This document shows positions 42,631-51,604 of a stretch of 64,000 bases of DNA, one piece after another. The notes under the pieces were generated by a model. That model made no database searches. It was not told where the DNA came from and was given only the letters and a program-made list of their open reading frames with translations. The position numbers and the translations under genes are program-made. Numbering within the stretch: the stretch's first letter is position 1; each line of letters begins with the position of its first letter. The stretch spans positions 47,316-111,315 of the forward strand of contig CAZZLY010000002.1 in the NCBI GenBank assembly GCA_964655175.1, given 5' to 3'. The DNA comes from JAIOPA01 sp964655175. Lineage in GTDB: Bacteria > Eisenbacteria > RBG-16-71-46.

Positions 42631-43167
42631 ATGAAGCGCCTCGTCCGCATCGTCCTCATCGCCGCCGCCTCGCTCGTCGCCGCCGTCGTGCTGGCGTACA
42701 GCATGGGCCTGCTGTTGCCGCGGCGACACGTCGCCGCGACGCGCGTGCTGCTGCAGCGTCCGCCCGCCGAGGTGTGGACCGCGATCCGCGATCTGCCGTC
42801 GCAGTCGGAGTGGCGCTCGGATCTGGAGAGCGCGGAACGCCTGCCCGACCACGACGGTCGCGAGGTGTGGCTGCAGCGCACCGATCACGGCGATTGGACG
42901 CTCGAGTTCACCGCGAGCGACGAGCCGCGCCTGCTCGTGACGACCGTGGCCGACAGCAGCCAGGGCTTCGGCGGCAGCTGGACGTACGAGATCGGCACCG
43001 TGGACACGGGCACCGTGCTCACGATCACCGAGACCGGCTTCATCGACTCGCCGCTGTTCCGCTTCCTCGCCCGGTTCGTGTTCGGGCTGCACGCGTCGCA
43101 GGAGGTGTACCTGCGCGACCTCGTCGATCACCTGGGCGAGTCGACCGCGCCGCATCGCGTGCTCTGA
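42631..43167 (+). CDS. Membrane-anchored SRPBCC (polyketide cyclase-like) protein
   Basis: A 178-residue protein with an N-terminal membrane helix (about residues 5-27) followed by a START/SRPBCC fold: LLQRPPAEVWTAIRDL with the typical Pro-x-x-x-Val-Trp start, WRSDLESAERLPD, and FTASDEPRLLVTTVADSS, ending in a long helix (ASQEVYLRDLVDHLGE). These domains bind hydrophobic ligands. Orientation suggests the ligand domain faces the periplasm. No ligand or enzyme activity can be assigned. Confidence 0.75.
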   Translation: MKRLVRIVLIAAASLVAAVVLAYSMGLLLPRRHVAATRVLLQRPPAEVWTAIRDLPSQSEWRSDLESAERLPDHDGREVWLQRTDHGDWTLEFTASDEPRLLVTTVADSSQGFGGSWTYEIGTVDTGTVLTITETGFIDSPLFRFLARFVFGLHASQEVYLRDLVDHLGESTAPHRVL

Positions 43168-43284
43168 CGCACGCGGGACGCGTCCGACGAACCGGCGACG
43201 CGGACGAGGGGTGGGGCGCCACCGGAGCCCCGGCGTGCGGCACGCCCCGCGGGTGAACCCCCAAGCCCCCCCAGGGGGTCCCGC

Positions 43285-43431
43285 GAAGGTTGTGCGGCGA
43301 AGATTGTTGACGCTCGCGGGACAACGACTTACGCGGGTGATCCGGCGGGGTCCGCAACGCTGCCACAAGGCTTTGCGCACGCTCGGACGGGGGCCGCGCC
43401 CGCCGTCCACAATCTTCGCCGCACAACCTTC
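43285..43431. repeat. 147-bp element bounded by perfect 23-bp inverted repeats
   Basis: Positions 43285-43307 and 43409-43431 are exact reverse complements over 23 bp and enclose 101 bp without a plausible coding frame. The element lies in the 344-nt gap between the SRPBCC and propeller genes. The arms are less G+C-rich than the centre. It could be a miniature inverted-repeat (MITE-like) element, a very long hairpin RNA or a regulatory structure. No flanking target duplication was seen and no second copy was noticed in the window. Confidence 0.8.
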
Positions 43432-43455
43432 TGGCCGCCACGGGGGCGGGGCCAC

Positions 43456-43461
43456 TAACAT
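43456..43461 (+). promoter_or_regulatory. Possible -10 element (TAACAT) for the second propeller gene
   Basis: TAACAT lies 50 nt before the TTG start at 43512, just beyond the 147-bp inverted-repeat element. No -35 box is apparent. Confidence 0.3.
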
Positions 43462-43511
43462 CATAGGGAGCAACGGCTTCGCCCTCCTCCACCCCGCTCG
43501 GACACCTGCGC

Positions 43512-46088
43512 TTGCGCCCTTCGCTCCGCACACTCCTGCTCGTTCCGGTGCTCGCCCTCTGGGTCGTGGCGCCGCATCCGCGCGTGTCCGACGAGGCGAC
43601 CCGCGAACGCGCCGAGCGTGAGTTCCCCTCGGACCTGTTCCTGCGCATGCGCGCGCTGCCGGACGGCACGATCCCGAGCGAGCGCATCGCGGCGGCGGTC
43701 GAGCAGCTGCGGTTCGAGCGCTCCCTTGCGACGCGCACGTTCGCCTCGCAGGGCGCGCAGGACTGGGTCTCGGTCGGCCCGTACAACATCGGCGGCCGCG
43801 TCAACGCGCTCGTCGCCTCACCCGGTGGCGCGCCGGCGTACCTGGGCTCGGCCAACGGTGGCGTGTTCCGCTCCGACGATCTGGGCCAGAGCTGGCAGCC
43901 GCTCACCGATGCGAACGGGCTGTTCTCGATCGGCGCGCTCGCGCTGCACCCGAACAACCCCAACACGGTCTGGGTGGGTACGGGGGACGCGAACGGCACC
44001 GTGGACGGTTACGACGGCACCGGCGTGTACGTGAGCCGTGACGGCGGCGCGCACTGGGCGTCGAAGGGGCTGCGCACCACGTCGCGCATCGCGGCCATCG
44101 CGGTCAGCCCGCTCGATTCGAACCTCATCCTCGTCGCCGCCATGGGCAAGGCGTTCACCACCGATCCGGAGCGCGGCCTGTACCGCAGCACCGACGGCGG
44201 CGCCACGTGGACGCGCACGCTGTACGTGAACGACAGCACCGGCGTCTCCGACGTGGCGATCAACCCGCTGCACCCGGACACCGTGTACTGCGCCACCTGG
44301 ACGCGCGTGCGCCGACTGACCTACCGCCGCGCGGCCGGCCCGGATTGCGCGGTGTGGCGCAGCGTGAACGGCGGCGTCACCTGGACGCGCATCATGAACG
44401 GCCTGCCGCCCGCGGGCACCGATCAGGGCCGGTTCGCGATCGCGGTCGCCCCCAGTCGACCGTCCACGCTCTACGCGTCGTGCACCTCGGGCAGCACGAG
44501 CGGCTACGTGGGCACGGGGCTTTATCGCAGCGACGACGGCGGCGACACGTGGACGCGCGTCGACCTGGGCTCGACGCATCGCAACGCGTTCGGCGGGTTC
44601 GCGTGGTACTTCGGCCGCGTCGTCGTCGCGCCGCTCGATCCCGACGACGTCTGGGTGCTGGGCGTGCGCATGCTGCACTCGGTGGACGGCGGCGCGACGC
44701 TCGCGGACGTGACCGGTTCGATGCACGTGGACCAGCACGCCCTGTGGCTCGACGCGCTCGACCCGACGCGCGTGTTCGTGGGCAACGACGGCGGCTTCTT
44801 CTGGGCGAGCGCGGGCACGTGGCAGAAGTCGCTCAACCTGCCCATCACGCAGTTCTACTCGGGCGCGGTCGCGCCGGGGAACAACGCGCGCATCATGGGC
44901 GGCGCGCAGGACAACGGCACGGTGAAGACCGAGACCGGCCCGTCCGCGTGGGCCGAGATCCTGGGCGGCGACGGGCTCATGTGCCAGTGGCACCCGACCA
45001 ACGCGAACCAGCTGTACGCCGAGTGGCAGTACGCCTGCGACAAGAGCGGGGTGCGGCGCTCCACCAACGGCGGCACGTCGTTCGCGGCCTCGACCGGCTG
45101 GGTGGGCACGGACCGCTTCAACTGGAACACGCCGTACACGTTCAATCCGCGCAACGCGAACACGATGCTCGCGGGCACGCATCGCGTCTATCGCAGTCTC
45201 AACGGCGGCACGTCGTGGAGCCCGCTCAGCACCGACCTCACGACGACGCCCGGCGCCGCGGTCGTGTACGGCACGATCAGCACGGTGGCGATCGCCGCGC
45301 CGGACACGAACCTGTACCTGGCGGGCACGGACGACGGCCGCGTGTGGCGCTCGACCAACGCGGGTGCGACGTGGCAGGACGTCTCGACCGGGCTGCCCAA
45401 GCGGTACGTGACCTGCGTCGTGGCCGACCCCAACACGGCGGGGCTGGTGTACGTGTCGTTCTCGGGGTTCGGACAGGACCTGCACGACCCGCGCGTGTTC
45501 CGCTCGACCGACGCCGGCCTCACGTGGACCGCCATCGCGGGGAACCTGCCGGACGCGCCCGTGAACGACCTCGTCCCCGACCCGGTGATCGCCGGGACGC
45601 TGTACGCCGCCACCGATCTGGGCGTGTTCGTGACCCGGAACTCGGGCGGCACCTGGACGGCGCTCGGCGGGTTCATGCCGATCCAGCCGGTCTGGGATCT
45701 CGTGCTGCACGCCGGCAGCCGGCAGTTGTTCGCGTTCACGCACGGGCGCTCGGCGTGGAAGCTGGATCTGGGCTCGGTGCCGCTCGACGTGCCGACCGCG
45801 ACCGCGGGCCACGGACTCGAACTCGGCGCCCCCGCACCCAACCCCGCGCGCACCGCGACGAACCTGTCGCTCACGCTGGCATCGAGCGCCCAAGTGCATG
45901 TCGCGGTGTACGATGCGAGCGGTCGCGAGGTGCGCGAACTGCACCGCGGCACGCTCGCGGCGGGCCGCCATTCATGGGCCTGGGACGCACGCGACGTGCG
46001 CGGCGCGCGGGTGCGATCGGGTGTGTTCTTCGTGCGCGCGAGCGACGGCACGACCTCGCGGACGCAACGTCTGGTGGTCGTCGACTGA
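43512..46088 (+). CDS. Secreted BNR-type beta-propeller protein with FlgD-like C-terminus
   Basis: An 858-residue protein starting at TTG 43512 with a signal-like helix (LRTLLLVPVLALWVVAPHP). Asp-box repeats (VFRSDDLGQSWQPL, VYVSRDGGAHWASK, LYRSTDGGATWTRT, LYRSDDGGDTWTRV, VWRSTNAGATWQDV, VFRSTDAGLTWTAI) form a sortilin-like propeller over residues ~80-740. The end is a FlgD-type Ig domain (VAVYDASGREVRELHRG, then SWAWDARDV). It is related to the protein at 33756-36950, which lacks this tail. The tail resembles C-terminal sorting modules of FCB secreted proteins, so cell-surface delivery is likely. The start is uncertain because no ribosome-binding site is evident. Confidence 0.85.
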   Translation: MRPSLRTLLLVPVLALWVVAPHPRVSDEATRERAEREFPSDLFLRMRALPDGTIPSERIAAAVEQLRFERSLATRTFASQGAQDWVSVGPYNIGGRVNALVASPGGAPAYLGSANGGVFRSDDLGQSWQPLTDANGLFSIGALALHPNNPNTVWVGTGDANGTVDGYDGTGVYVSRDGGAHWASKGLRTTSRIAAIAVSPLDSNLILVAAMGKAFTTDPERGLYRSTDGGATWTRTLYVNDSTGVSDVAINPLHPDTVYCATWTRVRRLTYRRAAGPDCAVWRSVNGGVTWTRIMNGLPPAGTDQGRFAIAVAPSRPSTLYASCTSGSTSGYVGTGLYRSDDGGDTWTRVDLGSTHRNAFGGFAWYFGRVVVAPLDPDDVWVLGVRMLHSVDGGATLADVTGSMHVDQHALWLDALDPTRVFVGNDGGFFWASAGTWQKSLNLPITQFYSGAVAPGNNARIMGGAQDNGTVKTETGPSAWAEILGGDGLMCQWHPTNANQLYAEWQYACDKSGVRRSTNGGTSFAASTGWVGTDRFNWNTPYTFNPRNANTMLAGTHRVYRSLNGGTSWSPLSTDLTTTPGAAVVYGTISTVAIAAPDTNLYLAGTDDGRVWRSTNAGATWQDVSTGLPKRYVTCVVADPNTAGLVYVSFSGFGQDLHDPRVFRSTDAGLTWTAIAGNLPDAPVNDLVPDPVIAGTLYAATDLGVFVTRNSGGTWTALGGFMPIQPVWDLVLHAGSRQLFAFTHGRSAWKLDLGSVPLDVPTATAGHGLELGAPAPNPARTATNLSLTLASSAQVHVAVYDASGREVRELHRGTLAAGRHSWAWDARDVRGARVRSGVFFVRASDGTTSRTQRLVVVD

Positions 46089-46331
46089 CCGTCGCCGGGT
46101 CGTCCAGCGACCGTCGCGCGCCCCTCACGACACTCCACCGAAGGCGCATCGGGCGCACCCTCGGACGACCCCACCCCGGTTCCGACCGCGCCAGCCGGAG
46201 CCCGAACCGACCATGGGTGCGATTTCGCCTTGTGTTCCGCGGTCAGGACTGATACACACACCTGCGGCTGGGCGTGCGACTCACGTCCGTCCGACATTCA
46301 CCTCTAGGTTCCAGTCACGGAGGATTGACCC

Positions 46332-46616
46332 ATGGCGAAGATGATGACGAAGACGCAGGTCGCGGCGCACCTCGCGACGAAGTTCGAAGTGACGAAGAAG
46401 ACGGGCACGGCGATCCTCGAGGAGCTCGCCACGCTCGCCGCCAAGCAGGCCAAGAACGGCTTCGTGTTCCCGGGCGTCGGCAAGCTCGTGGTCGTGAACC
46501 GCAAGGCTCGCATGGGCCGCAACCCGCAGACGGGCGAGTCCATCAAGATCCCCGCGAAGCGCGTGCTCAAGTTCCGCATCGCGAAGGCCATGAAGGACGC
46601 CGTCCTCGCGAAGTAA
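46332..46616 (+). CDS. HU-family DNA-binding protein
   Basis: A 94-residue nucleoid protein. TKTQVAAHLATKFEVTKKTG forms the N-terminal helical part; VFPGVGKLVVVNRKARMGR is the conserved 'PGFGxF'-like turn, and GRNPQTGESIKIPAKRVLKF is the DNA-intercalating arm with the conserved NPxTGE-I-IPA pattern. GGAGG at 46319-46323 gives a strong ribosome-binding site for ATG 46332, as expected of an abundant protein. It bends and compacts DNA. A 243-nt non-coding stretch precedes it; no sharp promoter is recognised there. Confidence 0.95.
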   Translation: MAKMMTKTQVAAHLATKFEVTKKTGTAILEELATLAAKQAKNGFVFPGVGKLVVVNRKARMGRNPQTGESIKIPAKRVLKFRIAKAMKDAVLAK

Positions 46617-46641
46617 GCCTCAAGCCGCATGCTTCTTTCGG

Positions 46642-46667
46642 GCCCCGTGGCGCTTGCGCCGCGGGGC
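46642..46667 (+). terminator. Hairpin after the HU gene
   Basis: GCCCCGTGGCGC / GCGCCGCGGGGC pair at 11 of 12 positions across a TT centre (the innermost pairs must open to form a loop), 25 nt after the HU stop. No T-tract follows. Confidence 0.45.
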
Positions 46668-46875
46668 TCGCGGCATTGTGCACGACGAGCGTGCACGCGG
46701 GTGGCCGCGCGGATATGCCACTGCAAGGTCATGGACGACGCAGCGCGAACGGTCGACGCTGTAGGTGTCCCCCACGGGGACGGACCTCGTGCCCGCCTCC
46801 GAGACAGGCGCGTCAAGCGTCGGCATCCGCCGCGCACCCCCGACGCCCTGTGACACCTCTAGACCGGAGGGGAAG

Positions 46876-47529
46876 ATGTCCAGGTTCCTGCTGTCCGTGT
46901 GCGCGCTCGTCGCGCTCACGATCGTGCCCGCCGCGCACGCCGCCGACCTGCCGTGGCATGCGGGCGTCGAAGCGTCGTTCAGCAAGCCGCTGTCCGACTG
47001 GAGCGACATCAGTGAGAACGGCAGCCAGTTCGGTGCGTTCGGTGAGCGCCTGATCAATCCCAACCTCGCGTTCGGCGTCGAGATCGGACGCCATCAGTGG
47101 AACGCGAACGATGCGTTCAACGAGGCCACGTCGGTGCTGGCCTCGATCGCCATCGATCCGACGTTCGATCCCACGACCGATGCGCTGCTCGTGAACGCCA
47201 CGGTGAAGACCGCGGCGGTGCAGTACACGGGCTACCTCAAGTACATGTTCCCCGATGCGCAGAACCATCTGGTGCCGTACGTGAAGGCCGGCGTGGGTGG
47301 GTATCGCGTCAAGAGCACGGTGGACATCGCGGGCGGCGGTTCGTCCGAGCACCACAACGCGTTCATCGGTTTCAACGTGGGTGGCGGTGCGGACTTCCAC
47401 GCGAGCGACAACATGTGGTTCGGCGCGGAGGCCGGCTACCACTTCATCCCGTCCAAGGACGACATGGGCACCGACGTCTCGGCGCTGCTCGTGGGCGTGC
47501 ACGCCACAATCGGATTCGGCGGCTACTGA
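46876..47529 (+). CDS. Outer-membrane beta-barrel protein
   Basis: A 217-residue protein with signal peptide (MSRFLLSVCALVALTIVPAAHA) and an eight-stranded-barrel pattern (WHAGVEASFSKPL, LAFGVEIGRHQWN, AAVQYTGYLKYMFPD, LVPYVKAGVGGYRV, NAFIGFNVGGGADFH, MWFGAEAGYHFIP, LLVGVHATIGFGGY). It resembles OmpA/OmpW-like 'outer membrane protein beta-barrel domain' proteins and ends in an aromatic residue. GGAGGGGAAG precedes ATG 46876. A 259-nt leader separates it from HU. Structural or small-solute role; not determinable. Confidence 0.82.
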   Translation: MSRFLLSVCALVALTIVPAAHAADLPWHAGVEASFSKPLSDWSDISENGSQFGAFGERLINPNLAFGVEIGRHQWNANDAFNEATSVLASIAIDPTFDPTTDALLVNATVKTAAVQYTGYLKYMFPDAQNHLVPYVKAGVGGYRVKSTVDIAGGGSSEHHNAFIGFNVGGGADFHASDNMWFGAEAGYHFIPSKDDMGTDVSALLVGVHATIGFGGY

Positions 47530-47545
47530 GCCCCCGAAAGGACCA

Positions 47546-47576
47546 CGCGGGCCCCGGCCACACGCCGGGGCCCGCG
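47546..47576 (+). terminator. Strong hairpin terminator after the barrel gene
   Basis: A perfect 13-bp G+C stem (47546-47558 with 47564-47576) around CACAC, 17 nt after the stop codon. Confidence 0.8.
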
Positions 47577-47679
47577 GTGCGTCCGCCTCGCGCAGGGTCC
47601 GAGGCCCCGGGACCCACCCGGCTCGTCCCCCGTGGAATCGCGGGTCCGCCCCGCATGGCGCGCCCGGTGGCGCGTGACC

Positions 47680-47685
47680 TAACCT
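47680..47685 (+). promoter_or_regulatory. -10-like hexamer (TAACCT) 7 nt before a start codon
   Basis: TAACCT, CATCCGT, then ATG 47693; no Shine-Dalgarno sequence. Leaderless geometry. Confidence 0.4.
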
Positions 47686-47692
47686 CATCCGT

Positions 47693-48808
47693 ATGAGTCC
47701 CGACCCGACCGAACCCCGCGTCCATGGCGAGGTGATCGTGTACCGACTGTTCGACGTCGGGTACGCGATCGCGCTCGACCGTGCGTTCGAGCAGCTGTCG
47801 TCGAGCGCGCCCGAACGTCGTCGCCCGTCGCGCGGCGAGGCGCAGACCATCCGCATCCCCAACCCGCCCGTCACGGTGAGCCTGGGCACCGAGACGGTCG
47901 AGATCGCCGGCGCCCCGGTCGAGGCTGAAGTGTCGGCGCGTCTGTTCGACTTCGGCGTCGTGTCCATGCGCGCCAAGATGCGCGCCCCCGAGGGGATGGG
48001 TTGGGACGCGTTCTCGCAGTGGTGCGCCGCCGTGCACGCCGCCTCGTGGACCGAGCGGCTCGCCAAGGTGCGCGACCGGCTGCTCGAGCGCATCGGCACG
48101 AGCATCGAGCAGCCCGTCGTGTTCCCGCTCACCGAGGACTACACCGTGTATCGCGTGAACCGGCTGCTCGACGGCGAGGGTCGCGCGTTCCCGCCCGACG
48201 AGCTGCACGATGGCGAGGTGTCGCGCCTGCTCTTGGGCGAGCGTCGTCCGCTCACGACCGAGGCGCGCAAGGAACTGCTGTCGCCGCGCCTGGGCTACTT
48301 CGCCGACGACCTCGTCGTGCTCACCTGGAACACCGCGCTCGTGATCGAGCCCGAGGTCGACGACACCGACGTGCAGTACGTGCTCGAGTTCGCCAACGCG
48401 CAGCTGCTCGAGTTGCGCTGGTACGACAGCGTGCTCGAGGCCGAGGTGCCCGCGATCCAGACGCGGTTCATGCAGGCGCGCCAGGGCTTCCGGTTCATGG
48501 GGCGGCGCTACAGCCGCCTGCTCGAGGAGCTGCAGCGGCTCGTGGCGGACTCCGTGGAGCTCATGGAGCGCCTCGAGAACTCGCTGCGCGTGACCGACGA
48601 CGTGTTCCTGGCGCGCGTGTACTCGGCCGCGCTCGAGGAGTTCCGCGAGCGCTCGTGGCGCAAGGGCATCGAACGCAAGATCGCCATCGTGCGCGACGCC
48701 TACGACATGCTGAACGCCGAGTCGCTGGCGCGCCGCAGCGAGACGCTCGAGATCGCGATCATCCTGCTCATCCTGTTCGAGATCGTGCTGTCGCTGCTGC
48801 GGCACTGA
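47693..48808 (+). CDS. RMD1/DUF155 family protein
   Basis: A 371-residue protein of the RMD1/RMND1 family. The N-terminal half contains VHGEVIVYRLFDVGYAIAL; the middle has FADDLVVLTWNTALVIEP and VLEFANAQLLELRWYD, and the protein ends with one membrane helix (ETLEIAIILLILFEIVLSLL). In mitochondria RMND1 is needed for translation, perhaps as a membrane tether; bacterial roles are unknown. The single C-terminal anchor fits the family. It is read from a probable leaderless mRNA and is followed by decayed sequence. Confidence 0.85.
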   Translation: MSPDPTEPRVHGEVIVYRLFDVGYAIALDRAFEQLSSSAPERRRPSRGEAQTIRIPNPPVTVSLGTETVEIAGAPVEAEVSARLFDFGVVSMRAKMRAPEGMGWDAFSQWCAAVHAASWTERLAKVRDRLLERIGTSIEQPVVFPLTEDYTVYRVNRLLDGEGRAFPPDELHDGEVSRLLLGERRPLTTEARKELLSPRLGYFADDLVVLTWNTALVIEPEVDDTDVQYVLEFANAQLLELRWYDSVLEAEVPAIQTRFMQARQGFRFMGRRYSRLLEELQRLVADSVELMERLENSLRVTDDVFLARVYSAALEEFRERSWRKGIERKIAIVRDAYDMLNAESLARRSETLEIAIILLILFEIVLSLLRH

Positions 48809-48829
48809 CGCCGCGGCGGGGCGTGTTCG

Positions 48830-49080
48830 TGATCCCGGACGGAGACGCGACCGTGCCGCCGTTCGCCGAGGCGCATACTCGCGTCACGCTGGGCCGCGGT
48901 CGATGCACCCGCGAGACTCGCACTCTGGTGTCGTGGACACCGCGGAGAGCGGCGGTGGCTCGCGCGACGCAACATGAGCCGTCATTCCCGGCACTTCACC
49001 CGTCACCTCGGCGAGATCGGCCAGGCGGTGCCGCGCGGTGCGTGCTCCCGCCGCCGTCGGTGCTCACCGCCAACGACTGA
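48830..49080 (+). pseudogene. Decayed copy of the DinB-family gene at 51806
   Basis: This stretch aligns with the 3' half of the intact gene (about 51990-52309): identical or near-identical blocks include ACCGTGCCGCCGTTCGCCGA at 48852-48871, the run from ATGAGCCGTCATTCCCGGCA at 48974 through the 'HLGEIG' codons, and GCCAACGACTGAC at the end. An internal deletion and frame changes destroy the reading frame, and no start is left. The similarity continues past the stop into a degraded version of the intact copy's terminator. It is therefore a relic of a duplication. Confidence 0.8.
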
Positions 49081-49433
49081 CTTCCCACCCGATCACGACA
49101 ACGACCCCTCGCACGACATCCTCGTCTCGACATCGCCAGCTCCGTGGGGTTAACGCCACAAGGGTGGGTGCGTGACCGTGACTTCCGCATGTGACGATCG
49201 AGCGGATACGAATCCACATCCGGCAACATCCGCGATGCGTCCGAACGGGATGGCGCTTTCCGATGGAAAGGTCTGGATCGGTAATCATCTTTTGCCGGGA
49301 AGGACGAGCGTACGACACATCGCGGTAACGTCTTCATCGGATTCTCCGCGCCGCGAGGATGGCCTGAGGCATGGTTCCTCGCCCCCCGATGGCAAACACC
49401 ATCGCACCGATGACTTCATCACGGGAGAATCGA
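49081..49433. other. Non-coding stretch before the PhoX-like gene
   Basis: The first ~90 nt are homologous to sequence downstream of the intact DinB-family gene (52310-52410), including a ruined terminator. The remaining ~260 nt are distinctly less G+C-rich than the rest of the window and presumably hold the promoter of the PhoX-like gene. No convincing -35/-10 pair or Pho-box-like direct repeat was found. Confidence 0.6.
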
Positions 49434-51539
49434 ATGACCTTGCGATACGCCCACTTGATCATGGCCACGCTCACCACGCTCTCGATCGCCTCGGCGACGC
49501 GCGCCGCGGTGGATCCTTATGCGTCCGCGCCTGCTTACGCCAAGCCAGTGACCTCCGGCTGGATCCGCACTCCTCTGATCACGACCGGCCAGCAGGTCGG
49601 CCTGACCGGTGATTCAACGGGCGCGACGTTCCGCTTCCTCGGCATCCCGGACGGTCTCGGGATGAGCGGCATCCCGGGTTCGGGGCAGCTGCGACTCTTC
49701 GTCAACCACGAGTTCACGCAGTCGAACAGTGTCGCGGCCGGGCCCCTGCCTTCGGGGGCGCGCATCTCGGAACTGGTGCTCAACAACCTCGGTGGCGGCC
49801 TCTCCGTCGCTTCGGCTCGTAATGGTGTCGTCAACGTTCTCGCGGGCGAGCCTCCCGTGCTGGTGACGTCCACGCCCACGACGCCGCGTTTCGCGCGATT
49901 CTGCTCGGCTTATCTGGGCGGCGCGTGGAGCGGCCTCGATACCGAGATCTACTTCACGGGTGAAGAGACCGGCGGTGCGGCGACTTTCGACGGCAAGGGC
50001 GGCACCGCGGTTGCCCTGGTGAACGGCGATCTCTTCACGCTGCCGCGCATGGGGCATGCGAACTGGGAGAATCTGGTCGTCCTTCCGGGCACGGGCTCCC
50101 TCACGTCGCTCGTGGGAACCGAGGATGGTGGCGCATTGACGTCGCAGATCTACCAGTACGTCGGCACCAAAGTCGCGGGAGACCCGGATGTACTGACCCG
50201 CAACGGCTTCCGGAACGGTTCGCTCTACGTGATGGTCTTCGACGACTCGACCCGCAAGAACGAATCGACGTTCATCGCGAAGGGTACGAGCACGCCCATC
50301 CACTGGGTCGCCGTCAGCGCCGCCGGTACCGATGCCAACCTGGAGACCGCTTCGCAGGCCGCGGGCTCGTTCAACTTCGTCCGCGTCGAGGACTTCGCCT
50401 GCGACAAGACCACTCCGGGCGTCGCCTACTTCGTGACGACGGGTTCCCCGGGTAGCGTCAATCCTTACGGGCGCCTGTACAAGTGGACGTTCGACCCGGC
50501 TGCACCCACCGGTCCCGGTCAGTTGACGCTTCTGCTGGACGGTTCGGAGGGCGTCGTGAGCCCCGACAACATCGACATCAACGCCTCGGGCAAGCTCATG
50601 ATCTGCGAGGACCCCAACTACAACCTTTCGACCGCTCCGCTGAGCCTCATCCGCGATACGTACCTGTGGGAGTACGATGTCTACACGAAGGCACTGACGC
50701 CTGTGCTCGAGATGGATCGGGCCGCCGCAAGGACGCACGCGCTGGCCGCCGATCCGCTCAACTCGAGCGTCGCCGCGACCGACCTGCCGGGCTTCTGGGA
50801 ATTCAGCGGTGTGATCGACGCCTCGGCCGCTCTGGGCTCGAATGCATGGCTCCTCGACGTGCAGGCTCACAGCCTTCGCATCAATCCTTCCACCTCCACG
50901 GTCGAGGGCGGACAGATCCTCGTTCTGACGCGTGATGCCGCGACGCCCACCCTGAACTCGATCCGGTTGAACGGCGAGGTGACGGGTGATCGTCGAGTCC
51001 GACTGCGTTGGACGGCCTCGAACGCTGCGGGTATTGCTGGCTTCCGAGTCGAGCGTACCGAGCAGCCTGAGGCGGGCGAGTGGATCGCGGTCAATCAGGA
51101 ACTGCTCGCCGCTTCGGCCTATCGCTTCGAGGATGCGCCCGGCGACGGCGACTGGTACTACCGCGTGGTCTCCTTCATGGGAAGCCGCAGTGACGCGAGC
51201 GAATCGATCCACCTGCCGGTCGGCTCGCCTGCTCCTGCGGGGACGATGGACGTCGATGGCATCGCGTTCAGCGCGCCGACGCCGAACCCCGGCATGGGAG
51301 CTCAGGTCCTGCGCTTCCAGATGCCGTCCTCTCTCCGAGGCTCGACGATCGACCTCTCGATCTTCGATCCCCAGGGCCGCCTGCTGAAGACCCTCTTCCA
51401 TGGTCCTGCCGCCGCGGGGACTCAGGCGGTCGAGTGGGATGGCCGTGACGGTTCGGGACAGGCCTTCAAAGGTCTGTGCTTCGCGCGGCTTCAGACCCCC
51501 TCGGGTCCGCGCGTTCAGCGCATCGTGCGCATGAACTGA
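49434..51539 (+). CDS. PhoX/DUF839-like secreted protein with FlgD-like C-terminus
   Basis: A 701-residue protein with signal peptide (to about ATRAAVDPYA). Residues 30-480 match PhoX/DUF839: LRLFVNHEFTQ, YFTGEETGG, GHANWENLVVLPGT, LVGTEDGG, FNFVRVEDFACDK, and SPDNIDINASGKLMICEDPN, residues that in PhoX alkaline phosphatase bind iron and calcium. A fibronectin-like domain (~510-600) and a FlgD-type Ig tail (LSIFDPQGRLLKTLFHG, VEWDGRD) follow. It may be a secreted phosphatase or esterase. GGAG at 49423-49426 precedes ATG 49434. Codon use is less G+C-biased than in neighbours, and DinB-family copies flank it, suggesting later acquisition. Confidence 0.8.
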   Translation: MTLRYAHLIMATLTTLSIASATRAAVDPYASAPAYAKPVTSGWIRTPLITTGQQVGLTGDSTGATFRFLGIPDGLGMSGIPGSGQLRLFVNHEFTQSNSVAAGPLPSGARISELVLNNLGGGLSVASARNGVVNVLAGEPPVLVTSTPTTPRFARFCSAYLGGAWSGLDTEIYFTGEETGGAATFDGKGGTAVALVNGDLFTLPRMGHANWENLVVLPGTGSLTSLVGTEDGGALTSQIYQYVGTKVAGDPDVLTRNGFRNGSLYVMVFDDSTRKNESTFIAKGTSTPIHWVAVSAAGTDANLETASQAAGSFNFVRVEDFACDKTTPGVAYFVTTGSPGSVNPYGRLYKWTFDPAAPTGPGQLTLLLDGSEGVVSPDNIDINASGKLMICEDPNYNLSTAPLSLIRDTYLWEYDVYTKALTPVLEMDRAAARTHALAADPLNSSVAATDLPGFWEFSGVIDASAALGSNAWLLDVQAHSLRINPSTSTVEGGQILVLTRDAATPTLNSIRLNGEVTGDRRVRLRWTASNAAGIAGFRVERTEQPEAGEWIAVNQELLAASAYRFEDAPGDGDWYYRVVSFMGSRSDASESIHLPVGSPAPAGTMDVDGIAFSAPTPNPGMGAQVLRFQMPSSLRGSTIDLSIFDPQGRLLKTLFHGPAAAGTQAVEWDGRDGSGQAFKGLCFARLQTPSGPRVQRIVRMN

Positions 51540-51569
51540 ACCCTTGTTGGAGGTGGTACGTCGATCACG

Positions 51570-51604
51570 ACTCCCCCGGCGAGCGACCCGCTCGTCGGGG
51601 GAGT
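51570..51604 (+). terminator. Hairpin terminator after the PhoX-like gene
   Basis: A 15-bp stem (51570-51584 with 51590-51604) with one G-T pair, loop GACCC, followed by CCTCGTTGG. Confidence 0.8.

Noticed and set aside
43231..43284. Short G+C inverted repeats just before the 147-bp element as part of it
   Set aside because: They are brief runs of C and G that arise easily at this composition and do not pair with the right flank.
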